DNA from: Streptococcaceae bacterium | Lineage (GTDB): Bacteria > Bacillota > Bacilli > Lactobacillales > Streptococcaceae | Reading direction: 5' to 3' | DNA length: 64,000 nt | NCBI GenBank assembly: GCA_031253335.1 | Contig: JAIRWF010000035.1 | Coordinates: 85,510-149,509 of the forward strand | In this document: piece by piece, positions 48,018 through 56,756 of the stretch | Layout of the letters: each line of letters opens with the position of its first letter | Numbering within the stretch: position 1 is the first letter of the stretch | Notes under the pieces: model-generated | What the model was told of the DNA's origin: nothing | Databases searched by the model: none | What the model saw: only the letters and a program-made list of their open reading frames with translations | Translations under genes and position numbers: made by a program

Positions 48018-49343
48018 ATGGAAAGCATCAATAAATTCAACACGATATCCCTCGAGGAGGTCAATGGCACGGTCAAGCTTCCGAAAAAGAAGTCTTTTTG
48101 GCGTTATTTGCTGGCCTACTCGGGGCCTGGGGCGCTTGTGGCCGTGGGTTACATGGATCCAGGCAACTGGATTACCGACCTCAAGGGCGGGGCGAGCTTT
48201 GGCTACCTGCTGTTATCAGTCGTTTTGGTGTCGAGTTGTATCGCGATGATCTTACAATACATGTCCGCAAAGCTTGGAATTGTGACGCAGATGGACTTGG
48301 CGCAGGCGACACGGAATTTCACGGGAAAGAAATTGAGTTTTGTCCTCTGGATTATCATTGAGCTGGCCCTTATGGCAACGGACGTTGCGGAAGTTATCGG
48401 GGGTGCGATTGCCTTTAATCTGCTCTTTGGTTTGCCGTTACTCGCTGGGATAATCATTGAGGCGGCGGATGTTTTCTTGCTGCTTGCCTTGATGAATATG
48501 GGCTTTCGCAAGGTGGAGGCGATTGTGGTCTGTTTGATTTTGGTGATTATGGCGGTGTTTGCTTATGAAGTCATCTTGTCGCAGCCACATCTGGGCGCTT
48601 TATTTGGCGGTTTTGTCCCACAAAAAGAAGTCCTGCATCCTCATCAACTCTCACTGGCTCTTGGGATTTTAGGCGCCATTGTCATGCCCCATAGTCTTTA
48701 TCTCCACTCAAGTATTGTCCAGACGCGTCAATACAAGCGTGATGACGAGGAGAGCATCGCTGAGGCCTTGAAATACGCGACTTGGGACTCCAACATTCAG
48801 CTGACGATTGCGCTCGTGGTGAATTGTCTGCTTTTGATTTTGGGGGCGTCGATGTTTTTCGGGAAAGGCGCTGGGATTAACTCCTTCACAGCGATTTACC
48901 ATGCCCTAGGAAATCCGCAGATTACAGGAAGCATTGCGAGCCCAATTTTGGGGACTTTATTTGCCTTGGCGCTTCTTGCCTCGGGACAAAATTCGACAAT
49001 TACGGGCACCTTGACCGGACAAATTGCGATGGAAGGTTTCATTCAGCTGAAAGTGCCGATTTTCTGGCGGCGCATCATCACGCGGCTCATCACGGTGATT
49101 CCTGTCGTGATTATAGCGCTGATTTTTGGGGCAAAAGAAAGCGTGCTGGATAATCTATTAGTCAATTCACAGATTTTCCTCTCACTTGCGCTGCCATTTA
49201 GCATGATCCCTTTGGTGCTCATCACGTCCAGCAAAAAAATCATGGGACGTTTTGTGAATAAGCCTATCATTATAATTCTCGGGAGCGTGTTTGCGATACT
49301 TCTCACAGTGCTAAATGTGCAGTTGATACTAAGTATTATATGA
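48018..49343 (+). CDS. mntH: NRAMP divalent metal transporter
   Basis: GYMDPGNWITDL; MPHSLYLHSS. Confidence 0.95.
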   Translation: MESINKFNTISLEEVNGTVKLPKKKSFWRYLLAYSGPGALVAVGYMDPGNWITDLKGGASFGYLLLSVVLVSSCIAMILQYMSAKLGIVTQMDLAQATRNFTGKKLSFVLWIIIELALMATDVAEVIGGAIAFNLLFGLPLLAGIIIEAADVFLLLALMNMGFRKVEAIVVCLILVIMAVFAYEVILSQPHLGALFGGFVPQKEVLHPHQLSLALGILGAIVMPHSLYLHSSIVQTRQYKRDDEESIAEALKYATWDSNIQLTIALVVNCLLLILGASMFFGKGAGINSFTAIYHALGNPQITGSIASPILGTLFALALLASGQNSTITGTLTGQIAMEGFIQLKVPIFWRRIITRLITVIPVVIIALIFGAKESVLDNLLVNSQIFLSLALPFSMIPLVLITSSKKIMGRFVNKPIIIILGSVFAILLTVLNVQLILSII

Positions 49344-49363
49344 TCCGCAATGTCTATTGAGTC

Positions 49364-50635
49364 TTATTTCGCAAGCATTGCTGCTGGGATGACATTTATG
49401 CCGTCGGAGCGTTTGTAGGCCACTTGACCACTGTAGATTAAATTCTTGACCACCTGATATTCGTCCCTCACTTGTGTCTCAAACCAATTCAAATGTTTGG
49501 TGTCCTCCTGATTTATCGTTGTCGCAGACTTGACTTCAAATAACAGCAAAATATTCCCCTTTTGAACAATAAAGTCGATTTCTTTACCCGTATTTGTTCT
49601 AAAATGGCTTAGCTGCGCACGATTTAAGTCTGAATAGACTGATAGGCTCTGGTAAACTAAACTCTCAAAAAGCCGTCCAATAAAGCTCACATTAATTTTT
49701 CCGAGTGATTTAGGTGGCTGGTAATTGATTAACTGCTCTTTACTAATCCCTAATAATTTAATGGCAAATGCTGGATCTACCAAGAAATGTTTGGGGGTTC
49801 TTGCAATGTTTGCCATTAGTTTTCCCATAGGGAGCCAGGCAGGAACCTCTTCAATCATGTTAAAGGCCTCCAGTGCATCACGATAGGAATTTGCAGTGCC
49901 TTTGCTTGGGGCTTCAACATTTGTTGCCATAGCAGTTGTGAGGATAGTCTGAAAGCTTGTGACTGTCGCTATTGCACCCGCATAAGTCCGCCACCAAGCA
50001 AGTACGGACTGCGGTTTTCGGATTGGATAGCCTTGTTCTACGAAATCATGAGTGAGCATATTTTGAATATAGTCTTCTAACTGGATATCTCGAGCCATCT
50101 CCTTTTTATCTCGAATTCCAGGAAAGCCCGAGCGGAATATTTCATCTAAGTATTGCTCAGCTTGCACGTCTATTTTCTCCTCACATTTAAAGTTATTTAC
50201 CAGTTCAAACATTTGGGAAAGACTTGCTTTTTTTGTAGTTAATTGACGTTCTTCTAGGCTAAATGGACGCATTTTAAGAATAGGGATTCGTCCAGCGCCA
50301 CTATGTATGGGCATATCTATTTTGGGTGAGCTCCCTGTGAAAATGATGGTTCCTTCTTTTAAGCCATCATCCACTGCATGTCGCACGTAATTCCATAACT
50401 CAGGAGAAAATTGCCATTCATCTAATAATATGGGAGCACTTGCAGTATTCAAATGTGTTGGGAGTAATTCTAAACCTTCTCGCACACTCCGATTGTCGAG
50501 TTCAAAAGAGGTTTTTGCAAATTCCTGGCAGCTACGCGTTTTTCCAACGCCTTTTGCCCCAATGAGCAAAAAAGCTGGAAAACTTTTTAAGTATTGTTGG
50601 ATTGTTTCGTCGATTAGTCTGATTTTGTAGGGCAT
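49364..50635 (-). CDS. AAA-fold ATPase with DUF4143 domain
   Basis: LLIGAKGVGKTRSCQ; ILLDEWQ; C-terminal nuclease-like EIDFIVQKGNILLLFEVKS. Confidence 0.85.
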   Translation of the reverse strand: MPYKIRLIDETIQQYLKSFPAFLLIGAKGVGKTRSCQEFAKTSFELDNRSVREGLELLPTHLNTASAPILLDEWQFSPELWNYVRHAVDDGLKEGTIIFTGSSPKIDMPIHSGAGRIPILKMRPFSLEERQLTTKKASLSQMFELVNNFKCEEKIDVQAEQYLDEIFRSGFPGIRDKKEMARDIQLEDYIQNMLTHDFVEQGYPIRKPQSVLAWWRTYAGAIATVTSFQTILTTAMATNVEAPSKGTANSYRDALEAFNMIEEVPAWLPMGKLMANIARTPKHFLVDPAFAIKLLGISKEQLINYQPPKSLGKINVSFIGRLFESLVYQSLSVYSDLNRAQLSHFRTNTGKEIDFIVQKGNILLLFEVKSATTINQEDTKHLNWFETQVRDEYQVVKNLIYSGQVAYKRSDGINVIPAAMLAK

Positions 50636-50767
50636 TGATCTATTTTTTTGCTTTCTAATGATCTGATTTTTATAGATTTATTGTTCTAATTTATATCATT
50701 CTATTATACTTATTTTTATAAAAAATGCAAATTTTGACTCAACTTTGTCTTTTGATATAATTTGGAC

Positions 50768-51391
50768 ATGGTATTTTGCATCCATGGAACTGGTCCAGTA
50801 TCACAAGAAATCAAGAAGTCGCGCTTTGTGGCGCAGGTTTTTCGCGTGGCGTCGGAAGACGAGGCGCGGGAGAAAATAGCGGAGATAGTTGCTGCAAATC
50901 CGAAAGCGAATCACACATGTTGGGCTTTTATCTTGGGTGATAGTCAGGAGATTCAGCGTTATAGTGATGATGGAGAGCCTTCAGGAACAGCGGGTGTGCC
51001 AATCTTGGAAGTCTTGAAAAAACAGGCGCTGACGGATGTGCTAGTGACTGTGACGCGTTATTTTGGTGGGGTGAAGCTGGGGACAGGTGGACTGATACGG
51101 GCTTATGCAAGTTCTGCAAGCCTTGCGATAGCCGCTTGTGAGAGATTTCAAAAGATTGAGATGCAGACTTTTCGGCTGATACTAGATTATGGCTTGTTTG
51201 ACAGCTTGCAGCGCTTTCTGGCAGTGAAAAATCTCAGCTTGCAGGAAACACAATTTGCGGAGCAGGTGAACGGTCAGCTTGCAGTGCCTCTCGCCAGCGC
51301 TGACAACTTTCTGCAAGCGCTTGTGGACGAATTTAATGGGAAGATTGAAGTTAAGAAAGGCGGGAAGAGTTGGATGGAGGTTGCTGTTTGA
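50768..51391 (+). CDS. YigZ/IMPACT family protein
   Basis: IKKSRFVAQV; YSDDGEPSGTAGVPIL; VTRYFGGVKLGTGGLIRAYA. Confidence 0.92.
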   Translation: MVFCIHGTGPVSQEIKKSRFVAQVFRVASEDEAREKIAEIVAANPKANHTCWAFILGDSQEIQRYSDDGEPSGTAGVPILEVLKKQALTDVLVTVTRYFGGVKLGTGGLIRAYASSASLAIAACERFQKIEMQTFRLILDYGLFDSLQRFLAVKNLSLQETQFAEQVNGQLAVPLASADNFLQALVDEFNGKIEVKKGGKSWMEVAV

Positions 51392-51697
51392 GCCGAGGGA
51401 ATGTTCTCACTCGCGGGCTCTTCAGGGGTTCTTTTTTCCTTCACTAATCCCATAAGAAAAACCGTCCACAGGACGACCTTTCTTATGGAGCCTGTGGGAA
51501 TTTCCTCGCTTCTAAAGTCGCTCGGGGGCTCAATCCTCCTCAAACATCATTTCTAACAAAAAGAAGCCACGCGGGCTTCCTTTTGTAGAACTGGAGCCTG
51601 TGGGAATTTCCTCGCTTCTAAAGTCGCTCAGGGGTTCAATTTCCCTCAAACATCATTTCTAACAAAAAGAAGCCACGCGGGCTTCTTTTTGTAGAAC
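51390..51697. repeat. Three ~100-107 bp tandem units derived from the tmRNA 3' end, each ending in a terminator-like hairpin
   Basis: Units at 51390, 51488 and 51594; the last two are nearly identical; each has GGAGCC..GGGAAT and an inverted T-arm CAGGGGTTCAATTTCCCTC. Confidence 0.7.
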
Positions 51698-52050
51698 TGG
51701 AGCCGAGGGGAATTGAACCCCTGTCCAGACTGTTTGTACCGTAAACTTCTACAACCATAGGACTTGCAAGGTTTAACCCCGCGCCAGCGCAAGCCTCAAA
51801 GCAAGCACGGAGCGAGTCCTAAAGTTTTCGACTGGGCACGTCAGACAACGTGTCTAGCTTATCCCACTAAAATGGACTTATCGCGGCGCATGGGCGACGT
51901 CGCGGAAGTCACGCAAGCTGGTGTTTAGGCAGCGAGTGCGTAAGTTTGTGTATTATTTTTAGCAGTTATATTTCTGCGACGGATTTAAGTGGCGCCGGCA
52001 CTAGTTGCAGTTCACGGCCAAGGACAGCCTGTCGAATCCAAAACGACCCC
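51698..52050 (-). ncRNA. ssrA: tmRNA; tag peptide AKNNTQTYALAA
   Basis: 5' GGGGTCGTTTTGGATTCGACAGG, 3' CAGGGGTTCAATTCCCCTCGGCTCCA; tag ORF GCTAAAAATAATACACAAACTTACGCACTCGCTGCCTAA. Confidence 0.97.
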
Positions 52051-52185
52051 GTTTTGAACAGCTTTATTATACCACATAAACGCTGTCAAATTTGACCGCA
52101 CACATTCTCAGACTCTGCATCAAAAACTCTCAAAAAATCTGATGTGAACGCCGTCGTCAGAAAAGTTCGTCAGATCTGACAGTTT

Positions 52186-52674
52186 TCAGGGAATCAGTCC
52201 GAGCCGCAAGCTGGTCACACCATTTTCCAAATAAGCCTTGAGGCAAGTCAGCATATAGGTCCAGCCGGCTTTGCTGCCCATCAGCTCTGACAGAATCTCA
52301 GGGTGGGCCTGCTGAAGAATGTGGCTGAGCCCAGGCTCTGTCAGCATGTCCTCGAAATCCTGATAACCTTTTTCGGAGACCTCAACAATCGTCGTCAAAT
52401 CTGACGGATTCTCAGAAAACTTAAGCGTCACTACCCGCTGATTGTCCGTCGTCCCCCAGCTAAAGACAATTTTTTCTGACGGACGTACCTCCAGAATCTC
52501 AATCGGAAAATGCACGTCAAATTCGTCAAAATAAAGCTCAACGATCTTGCCAGCCTCCCAATCTTCTGACGAACGGCTAAACCAGAAATTCCCAATCCTG
52601 TCAGATTTGACAAAGGCTTGAAAAATCGCGTCAGAAGACGCTTTGATTTCCATTTTTGTCGTAATATCAAGCAT
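52186..52674 (-). CDS. SRPBCC/AHSA1-like protein
   Basis: ITTKMEIKASSDAIFQAFVKSDRIGNFW; VRPSEKIVFSW. Confidence 0.8.
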   Translation of the reverse strand: MLDITTKMEIKASSDAIFQAFVKSDRIGNFWFSRSSEDWEAGKIVELYFDEFDVHFPIEILEVRPSEKIVFSWGTTDNQRVVTLKFSENPSDLTTIVEVSEKGYQDFEDMLTEPGLSHILQQAHPEILSELMGSKAGWTYMLTCLKAYLENGVTSLRLGLIP

Positions 52675-53044
52675 GGTCGCGCCTCACAATCGCATTGGTC
52701 ACCGTGATCTTTGAAATCACTGTCCCTGCCTCATTTTTCATCCGAATGTCCCAGGTCTGGCTGCGCTTCCCAGCTTTCAGCAACTCGCCTTCCGCAATCA
52801 AAACACCTTCTGCTTTCATCGGATTCACATGCACCGCCGAAATCGCTTGTCCCACCGCGAATTCACCTTCCCCAAGCAATTCATGACTTGCCATACCTGC
52901 CGCAACTTCCGCAAAGGCAAGCGTCGCCCCGCCATTCAAATAACCCTGTGGTTGTGCATGCCAACTGCTTAGCGCCATCTCCGCCCGAAATTTCCCCTCC
53001 AACACTTCAAAATGCTGGATCCCCAGCTCATCAATCAACGTCAT
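52667..53044 (-). CDS. Hotdog-fold thioesterase (likely DHNA-CoA thioesterase)
   Basis: HAQPQGYLNGGATLAFAEVAAGMAS; overlaps menE. Confidence 0.82.
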   Translation of the reverse strand: MTLIDELGIQHFEVLEGKFRAEMALSSWHAQPQGYLNGGATLAFAEVAAGMASHELLGEGEFAVGQAISAVHVNPMKAEGVLIAEGELLKAGKRSQTWDIRMKNEAGTVISKITVTNAIVRRDHA

Positions 53045-54327
53045 TTCAGCTCCTTTTTCAAAATCTTTCCCGTCGCATTCTTCGGCAATCCATCCAACTT
53101 CACGACTATTTTCGGCACCTTGAAGACCACCAATTTCTCCCGCAAAAAACTCAGCAAAGCCTCTTCATCCACATCCCCCACTACATACAACACAGGTACC
53201 TGCCCCCATTTCGCGTCCTCACGCGCGACCACTGCTGCTTCTCGCACACCAGCAAACTGATAGGCCACATTTTCAATCTCCGCAGGAAAAATATTCTCGC
53301 CCCCCGAAATCATCAAATCGCTCTTGCGCCCCTCCACATAGAGAAAACCGTCGGCATCCAAATGCCCAATATCTCCCGTCGCAAATTCGTGTCCAGGTAA
53401 GGGCTCCCGCCCCAAGTAGCCTGTCATCAGCATCGGACTCGACAGCAAGATTTCTCTATCTTCTGCAAAGCTCACTTCCACCCCAGGCAAGGGCTTCCCT
53501 ACACTTTCCAGCTTCTCTGGAAAATCCTGAATGCTAAAAGTCACGCTCTGACTAAAGGTCTCCGTCATCCCATAGGTCTTGTACACGCGCAGCCCCCTCT
53601 CAAAGCTCCGCACAATCAATCGCTCAGGTAAGCTCGTTCCCCCCAGCAAAATGACCCGAAACTTCCCAGGATTAAGACTCTCCAATTTTTCTTGCAACTG
53701 CGTCGGTACCCAGGATACCATATTTGCCGAGCCATCCACATCTCGAAATACCACTCGCGTCACATTGTAGAGCGAACGCATGAGAATCGACAAGCCCGAC
53801 ACATGAAAAATCGGTAATTCATCCAGCCAACAATCATTCTCTTCCACGCCCAAGGCTTCCGCAGACGCTGCCACATGGCTTGAAATCATCCCCCAGGTGA
53901 TGGGAATCGTCTTCACATCGCCCGTCGTCCCCGATGTATTCATGAGGACAGCCACCTTGTCATCTGCAGGCGCCCAATCAACAGGCGCAGGCCCTTTCAT
54001 TGCAAGCCCAGGCGTCCCCGCAAAAATCCGCGTGTAAATATGGAGCTTCCGCATCTGACTTACAATTTCGGTCTCAGGCAGCTTCGGATTCAAGAGCAGC
54101 ACTTCCTTTCCCAAAGCAAGCAAAGAAAACAAAGTCAGCGCATCTTCCTCACGATTTCTCGGCGCAAAAGCTACCTGCCGATCCCCTAAAAGCGCATAAC
54201 GATAAGCAATCTCCTCCACTCGCGAAAAAGCCTCCCCAAACGTTAGCTCCCCCAAAAACTTCTTTTCAGGCCACGCCGCAGCACTCTCCTTCAGCCATTT
54301 CATCCCCCTATTATACCCCAAAGCCAA
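53041..54327 (-). CDS. menE: o-Succinylbenzoate--CoA ligase
   Basis: MNTSGTTGDVKTIPIT; TYGMTETFSQ; SGGENIFPAEIE; NATGKILKKEL; coupling to thioesterase. Confidence 0.82.
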   Translation of the reverse strand: MALGYNRGMKWLKESAAAWPEKKFLGELTFGEAFSRVEEIAYRYALLGDRQVAFAPRNREEDALTLFSLLALGKEVLLLNPKLPETEIVSQMRKLHIYTRIFAGTPGLAMKGPAPVDWAPADDKVAVLMNTSGTTGDVKTIPITWGMISSHVAASAEALGVEENDCWLDELPIFHVSGLSILMRSLYNVTRVVFRDVDGSANMVSWVPTQLQEKLESLNPGKFRVILLGGTSLPERLIVRSFERGLRVYKTYGMTETFSQSVTFSIQDFPEKLESVGKPLPGVEVSFAEDREILLSSPMLMTGYLGREPLPGHEFATGDIGHLDADGFLYVEGRKSDLMISGGENIFPAEIENVAYQFAGVREAAVVAREDAKWGQVPVLYVVGDVDEEALLSFLREKLVVFKVPKIVVKLDGLPKNATGKILKKELK

Positions 54328-54332
54328 CCAAA

Positions 54333-54355
54333 AAAGCAGCTCAGGCTGCTTTTGA
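54333..54355. terminator. Terminator AAAAAAGCAGCTCAGGCTGCTTTT
   Basis: Hairpin with T/A tracts; related copies at 54940 and 56397. Confidence 0.75.
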
Positions 54356-54583
54356 CTTTCTATAAAAATAAATGGACAACCCGAGCGGCACTATTCCTGG
54401 TAGCATCAGCGTAAACATTCCTCCTTCAAAAAACAGTTGAATTCCTAAAGGAATATTAGACACAAACGTCGTCACATCATATATCGGCCCATGAATCTGG
54501 ATAACCAGCCATGCGATATAAATGATGAGCAAAAACAGACTAAAAAATAGGCTTGATAGGATTAAATAGTTATTCTTTGACAT
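54341..54583 (-). CDS. Small membrane protein (putative immunity)
   Basis: 80 aa, 2 TM, GGMFTLMLPGIVPLGLSIYFYRK, related to 54961-55209. Confidence 0.65.
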   Translation of the reverse strand: MSKNNYLILSSLFFSLFLLIIYIAWLVIQIHGPIYDVTTFVSNIPLGIQLFFEGGMFTLMLPGIVPLGLSIYFYRKSKAA

Positions 54584-54599
54584 GATTTTCCCCTTATTG

Positions 54600-54690
54600 A
54601 TAGACTACTTGGATATATTTATTAATAACCTGCGCTTTAACATAGTAATCCGTGTACGGAATACCTCCATAGTTATACTCTTTCTAAGCA
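54600..54690 (-). pseudogene. C-terminal remnant of a deleted secreted-protein gene
   Basis: Frame YGGIPYTDYYVKAQVINKYIQVVYQ* directly after the conserved leader. Confidence 0.45.
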
Positions 54691-54930
54691 GGTTTTCTGC
54701 TATCACAATTTGAAAGCCGTATAAAGTCTTTCAAATAAGTTAAGACGATGAGTTTTTACTTTGCACGTTAACTCCTTTCATCTTTTGGAATTGCCCCGTC
54801 GAGCGGTGTGAGATTTAAATCTATCTTTTGATGAGCCTAGTATATCAAATAAAAAAGCCTAAAACGGAATTTCCCAGATTTGTGAACGAGAAATTAAAAA
54901 TACCCAGACAAAATTCCCCAAATCTGCGAT
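54690..54930 (-). promoter_or_regulatory. Repeated structured leader/promoter, copy 1
   Basis: Shares GTGAACGAG/AAATCTGGGAAATTCCGTTTT box, TATACTAG -10, AAAGGAGTTAACGTGCAAA and hairpin with the copies at 56157, 61249 and 63433. Confidence 0.7.
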
Positions 54931-54960
54931 TTAAGAAAGCAGCTCAGGCTGCCTTCTTAG

Positions 54961-55209
54961 TTAATCCTTTTGTTTTAAATACTTTCTAAATAGAATACCC
55001 GAGATAACCAAAGGTATCAAACCCGGAACCATCATGAATAATGTTCCTCCCCCAAAAAATAAATGGAAATAGTACCCTATTGTTGGGCCGAAATAACCGT
55101 CACCTGGAGCCAAAGAGTCAACTGAAATGCCACGTGCAAACCCAGTATAAAAAATCAAAATACTAATTCCCAAGAATACCAAAGACCAATTTAAATATAA
55201 TTTTTTCAT
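54961..55209 (-). CDS. Small membrane protein (putative immunity)
   Basis: 82 aa, 2 TM, GGGTLFMMVPGLIPLVISGILFRKYLKQKD. Confidence 0.65.
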   Translation of the reverse strand: MKKLYLNWSLVFLGISILIFYTGFARGISVDSLAPGDGYFGPTIGYYFHLFFGGGTLFMMVPGLIPLVISGILFRKYLKQKD

Positions 55210-55233
55210 ACATCCTCCGCTTAATGAACAACT

Positions 55234-55407
55234 CTATTTTTTTCGATAATTCTCATCAAAAAGAATTGTAATAACGTTAAATACAATCATCGAAACACCA
55301 ACCCATAGCATAAATGTTGAATTCTTCGCGCTGAGGATTATAATTGCTCCAAAGATGGCAAATAACCCCCGAATGAGATAATCAAATAACATAATATATT
55401 TTTTCAT
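55234..55407 (-). CDS. Small membrane protein paired with the upstream secreted protein
   Basis: MKKYIMLFDYLIRGLFAIFGAIIIL...ILFDENYRKK; resembles 62489-62681. Confidence 0.65.
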   Translation of the reverse strand: MKKYIMLFDYLIRGLFAIFGAIIILSAKNSTFMLWVGVSMIVFNVITILFDENYRKK

Positions 55408-56156
55408 TGATAGGCCATCCCCCAGATTGGATAAGCTCCTGCGGCAAATAATCCTCCACAATAGTTAAATACAATTCCTCCTTTAGCAGACCTAGTTTCA
55501 ACACTTAATGCAGCCATAGCTCCACTAAATACCCACCCAAGATATGGTATAACTTTTGCTGCAGGAACTGCCGATAAAAATGCTAAAGCGGGAGATGATT
55601 TACGCAAAGTCGTTCTTGAAATTCCAATGCGATCACCCCACCAATAGCTATGAAAATAATTACTACCCTCATGATATGTCGTAGTTGTAATAATTTGATT
55701 TTGTTGCTCTTGCGCTTGCGTAACTTGAGGAGTTTGTCCTACAATTACAGAATTCCCTGACTGAGCTATATCAGCTTTTGGAGTGGTAGAGATAATTTGT
55801 TTCAATCCTTGATTTTGCTGATTAACTAATTGATTCAATGTGGAAACTTCCTCAGTTGATGCATTCAAGGGAATTAACTTTTGATTGATGACATATTGAC
55901 CATTCGACAGGCTAATTGCTGCATTAAATCTATTGATAAATGACAGATTCACTTGACCATCAACTATTGGAGAGGTAGGTGCCGAATTGTTAATTAGTGT
56001 TGCGTCAGAAATCACTTTTACTCTTGAAAAAGTTAAAGGCGCATTTTTATTAATGTTAAAATGATGAGCATTTACTTCATAATAACCAGTTCCAACTCCA
56101 ACAAAAACCAGACTAATACTAGAGGCAATAATAATTTTCTTTGTTGTTTTTTTCAC
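55404..56156 (-). CDS. Secreted 'WWG' protein, putative bacteriocin/toxin
   Basis: Signal peptide; HEGSNYFHSYWWGDRIGISRTTL; hydrophobic Gly/Ala-rich C-terminus; paralogous to 62683-63432. Confidence 0.65.
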   Translation of the reverse strand: MKKTTKKIIIASSISLVFVGVGTGYYEVNAHHFNINKNAPLTFSRVKVISDATLINNSAPTSPIVDGQVNLSFINRFNAAISLSNGQYVINQKLIPLNASTEEVSTLNQLVNQQNQGLKQIISTTPKADIAQSGNSVIVGQTPQVTQAQEQQNQIITTTTYHEGSNYFHSYWWGDRIGISRTTLRKSSPALAFLSAVPAAKVIPYLGWVFSGAMAALSVETRSAKGGIVFNYCGGLFAAGAYPIWGMAYQ

Positions 56157-56375
56157 AGTTATACACTTTCTAAGCAGCCCTCGCTGCTAAATGTATTCTT
56201 GAAAGTTGTATAAACTCTTTCAAGAGAGTTACGACGACGAGTTTTAGATTTGCACGTTAACTCCTTTCATCTTTTGGAATTGCTCGTCGAGCTGAGTGAG
56301 ATTTAAATCATTTTTGATGAGCATAGTATAACAAATAAAAATGCACAAAACGAAAATGCACAGATTTGTGCACAG
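56157..56375 (-). promoter_or_regulatory. Repeated structured leader/promoter, copy 2
   Basis: Same box, -10, SD-GTG and AGCAGC-GAGG-GCTGCT hairpin. Confidence 0.7.
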
Positions 56376-56471
56376 CCATTAAAAAGCTCAAGCAAAAAAG
56401 CAGCTCAGGCTGCTTTTTGATTAATCCTTTTTCTACAAATACTTTATAAAAACCTCCAGTCGCTTGAAATT

Positions 56472-56722
56472 AACGCCCGTTCGACTCCTTTATTTTTAAC
56501 TTATTCTTCGGAATAAGAAAGCCTACGATCCCAGCGAGTATAAACAGAGAGGGGATAATAAGCATCGTACCAGTCAAAAAATAATTTGGCTCATTTGTAA
56601 ATCCAAGAAATACATTTTCCTGCACCAATAGCTGATTAATTTCTCCTAAAACTTGAAGGACAAAATTTGCATCAGCCCCACTCCAACTGAAATTACCGAT
56701 AAAATAATAATAATTTTTTTGT
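56472..56722 (-). pseudogene. Frameshifted small membrane protein gene
   Basis: MNKKIIIILSVISVGVGLMQILSFKF* then LQVLGEINQLLVQENVFLGFTNEPNYFLTGTM and PSLFILAGIVGFLIPKNKLKIKESNGR* in other frames. Confidence 0.5.
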
Positions 56723-56756
56723 TCATAAAATTTACCTCAAATATTCTTATAACTAT

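Noticed and set aside
51390-51697. CRISPR-like array
   Set aside because: Units are direct ~105-bp duplications tied to the tmRNA terminator, without short repeats and unique spacers; no cas genes in the window
52711-53400. 229-aa + strand ORF
   Set aside because: Antisense to menE/thioesterase, low-complexity His/Pro-rich translation typical of a shadow ORF
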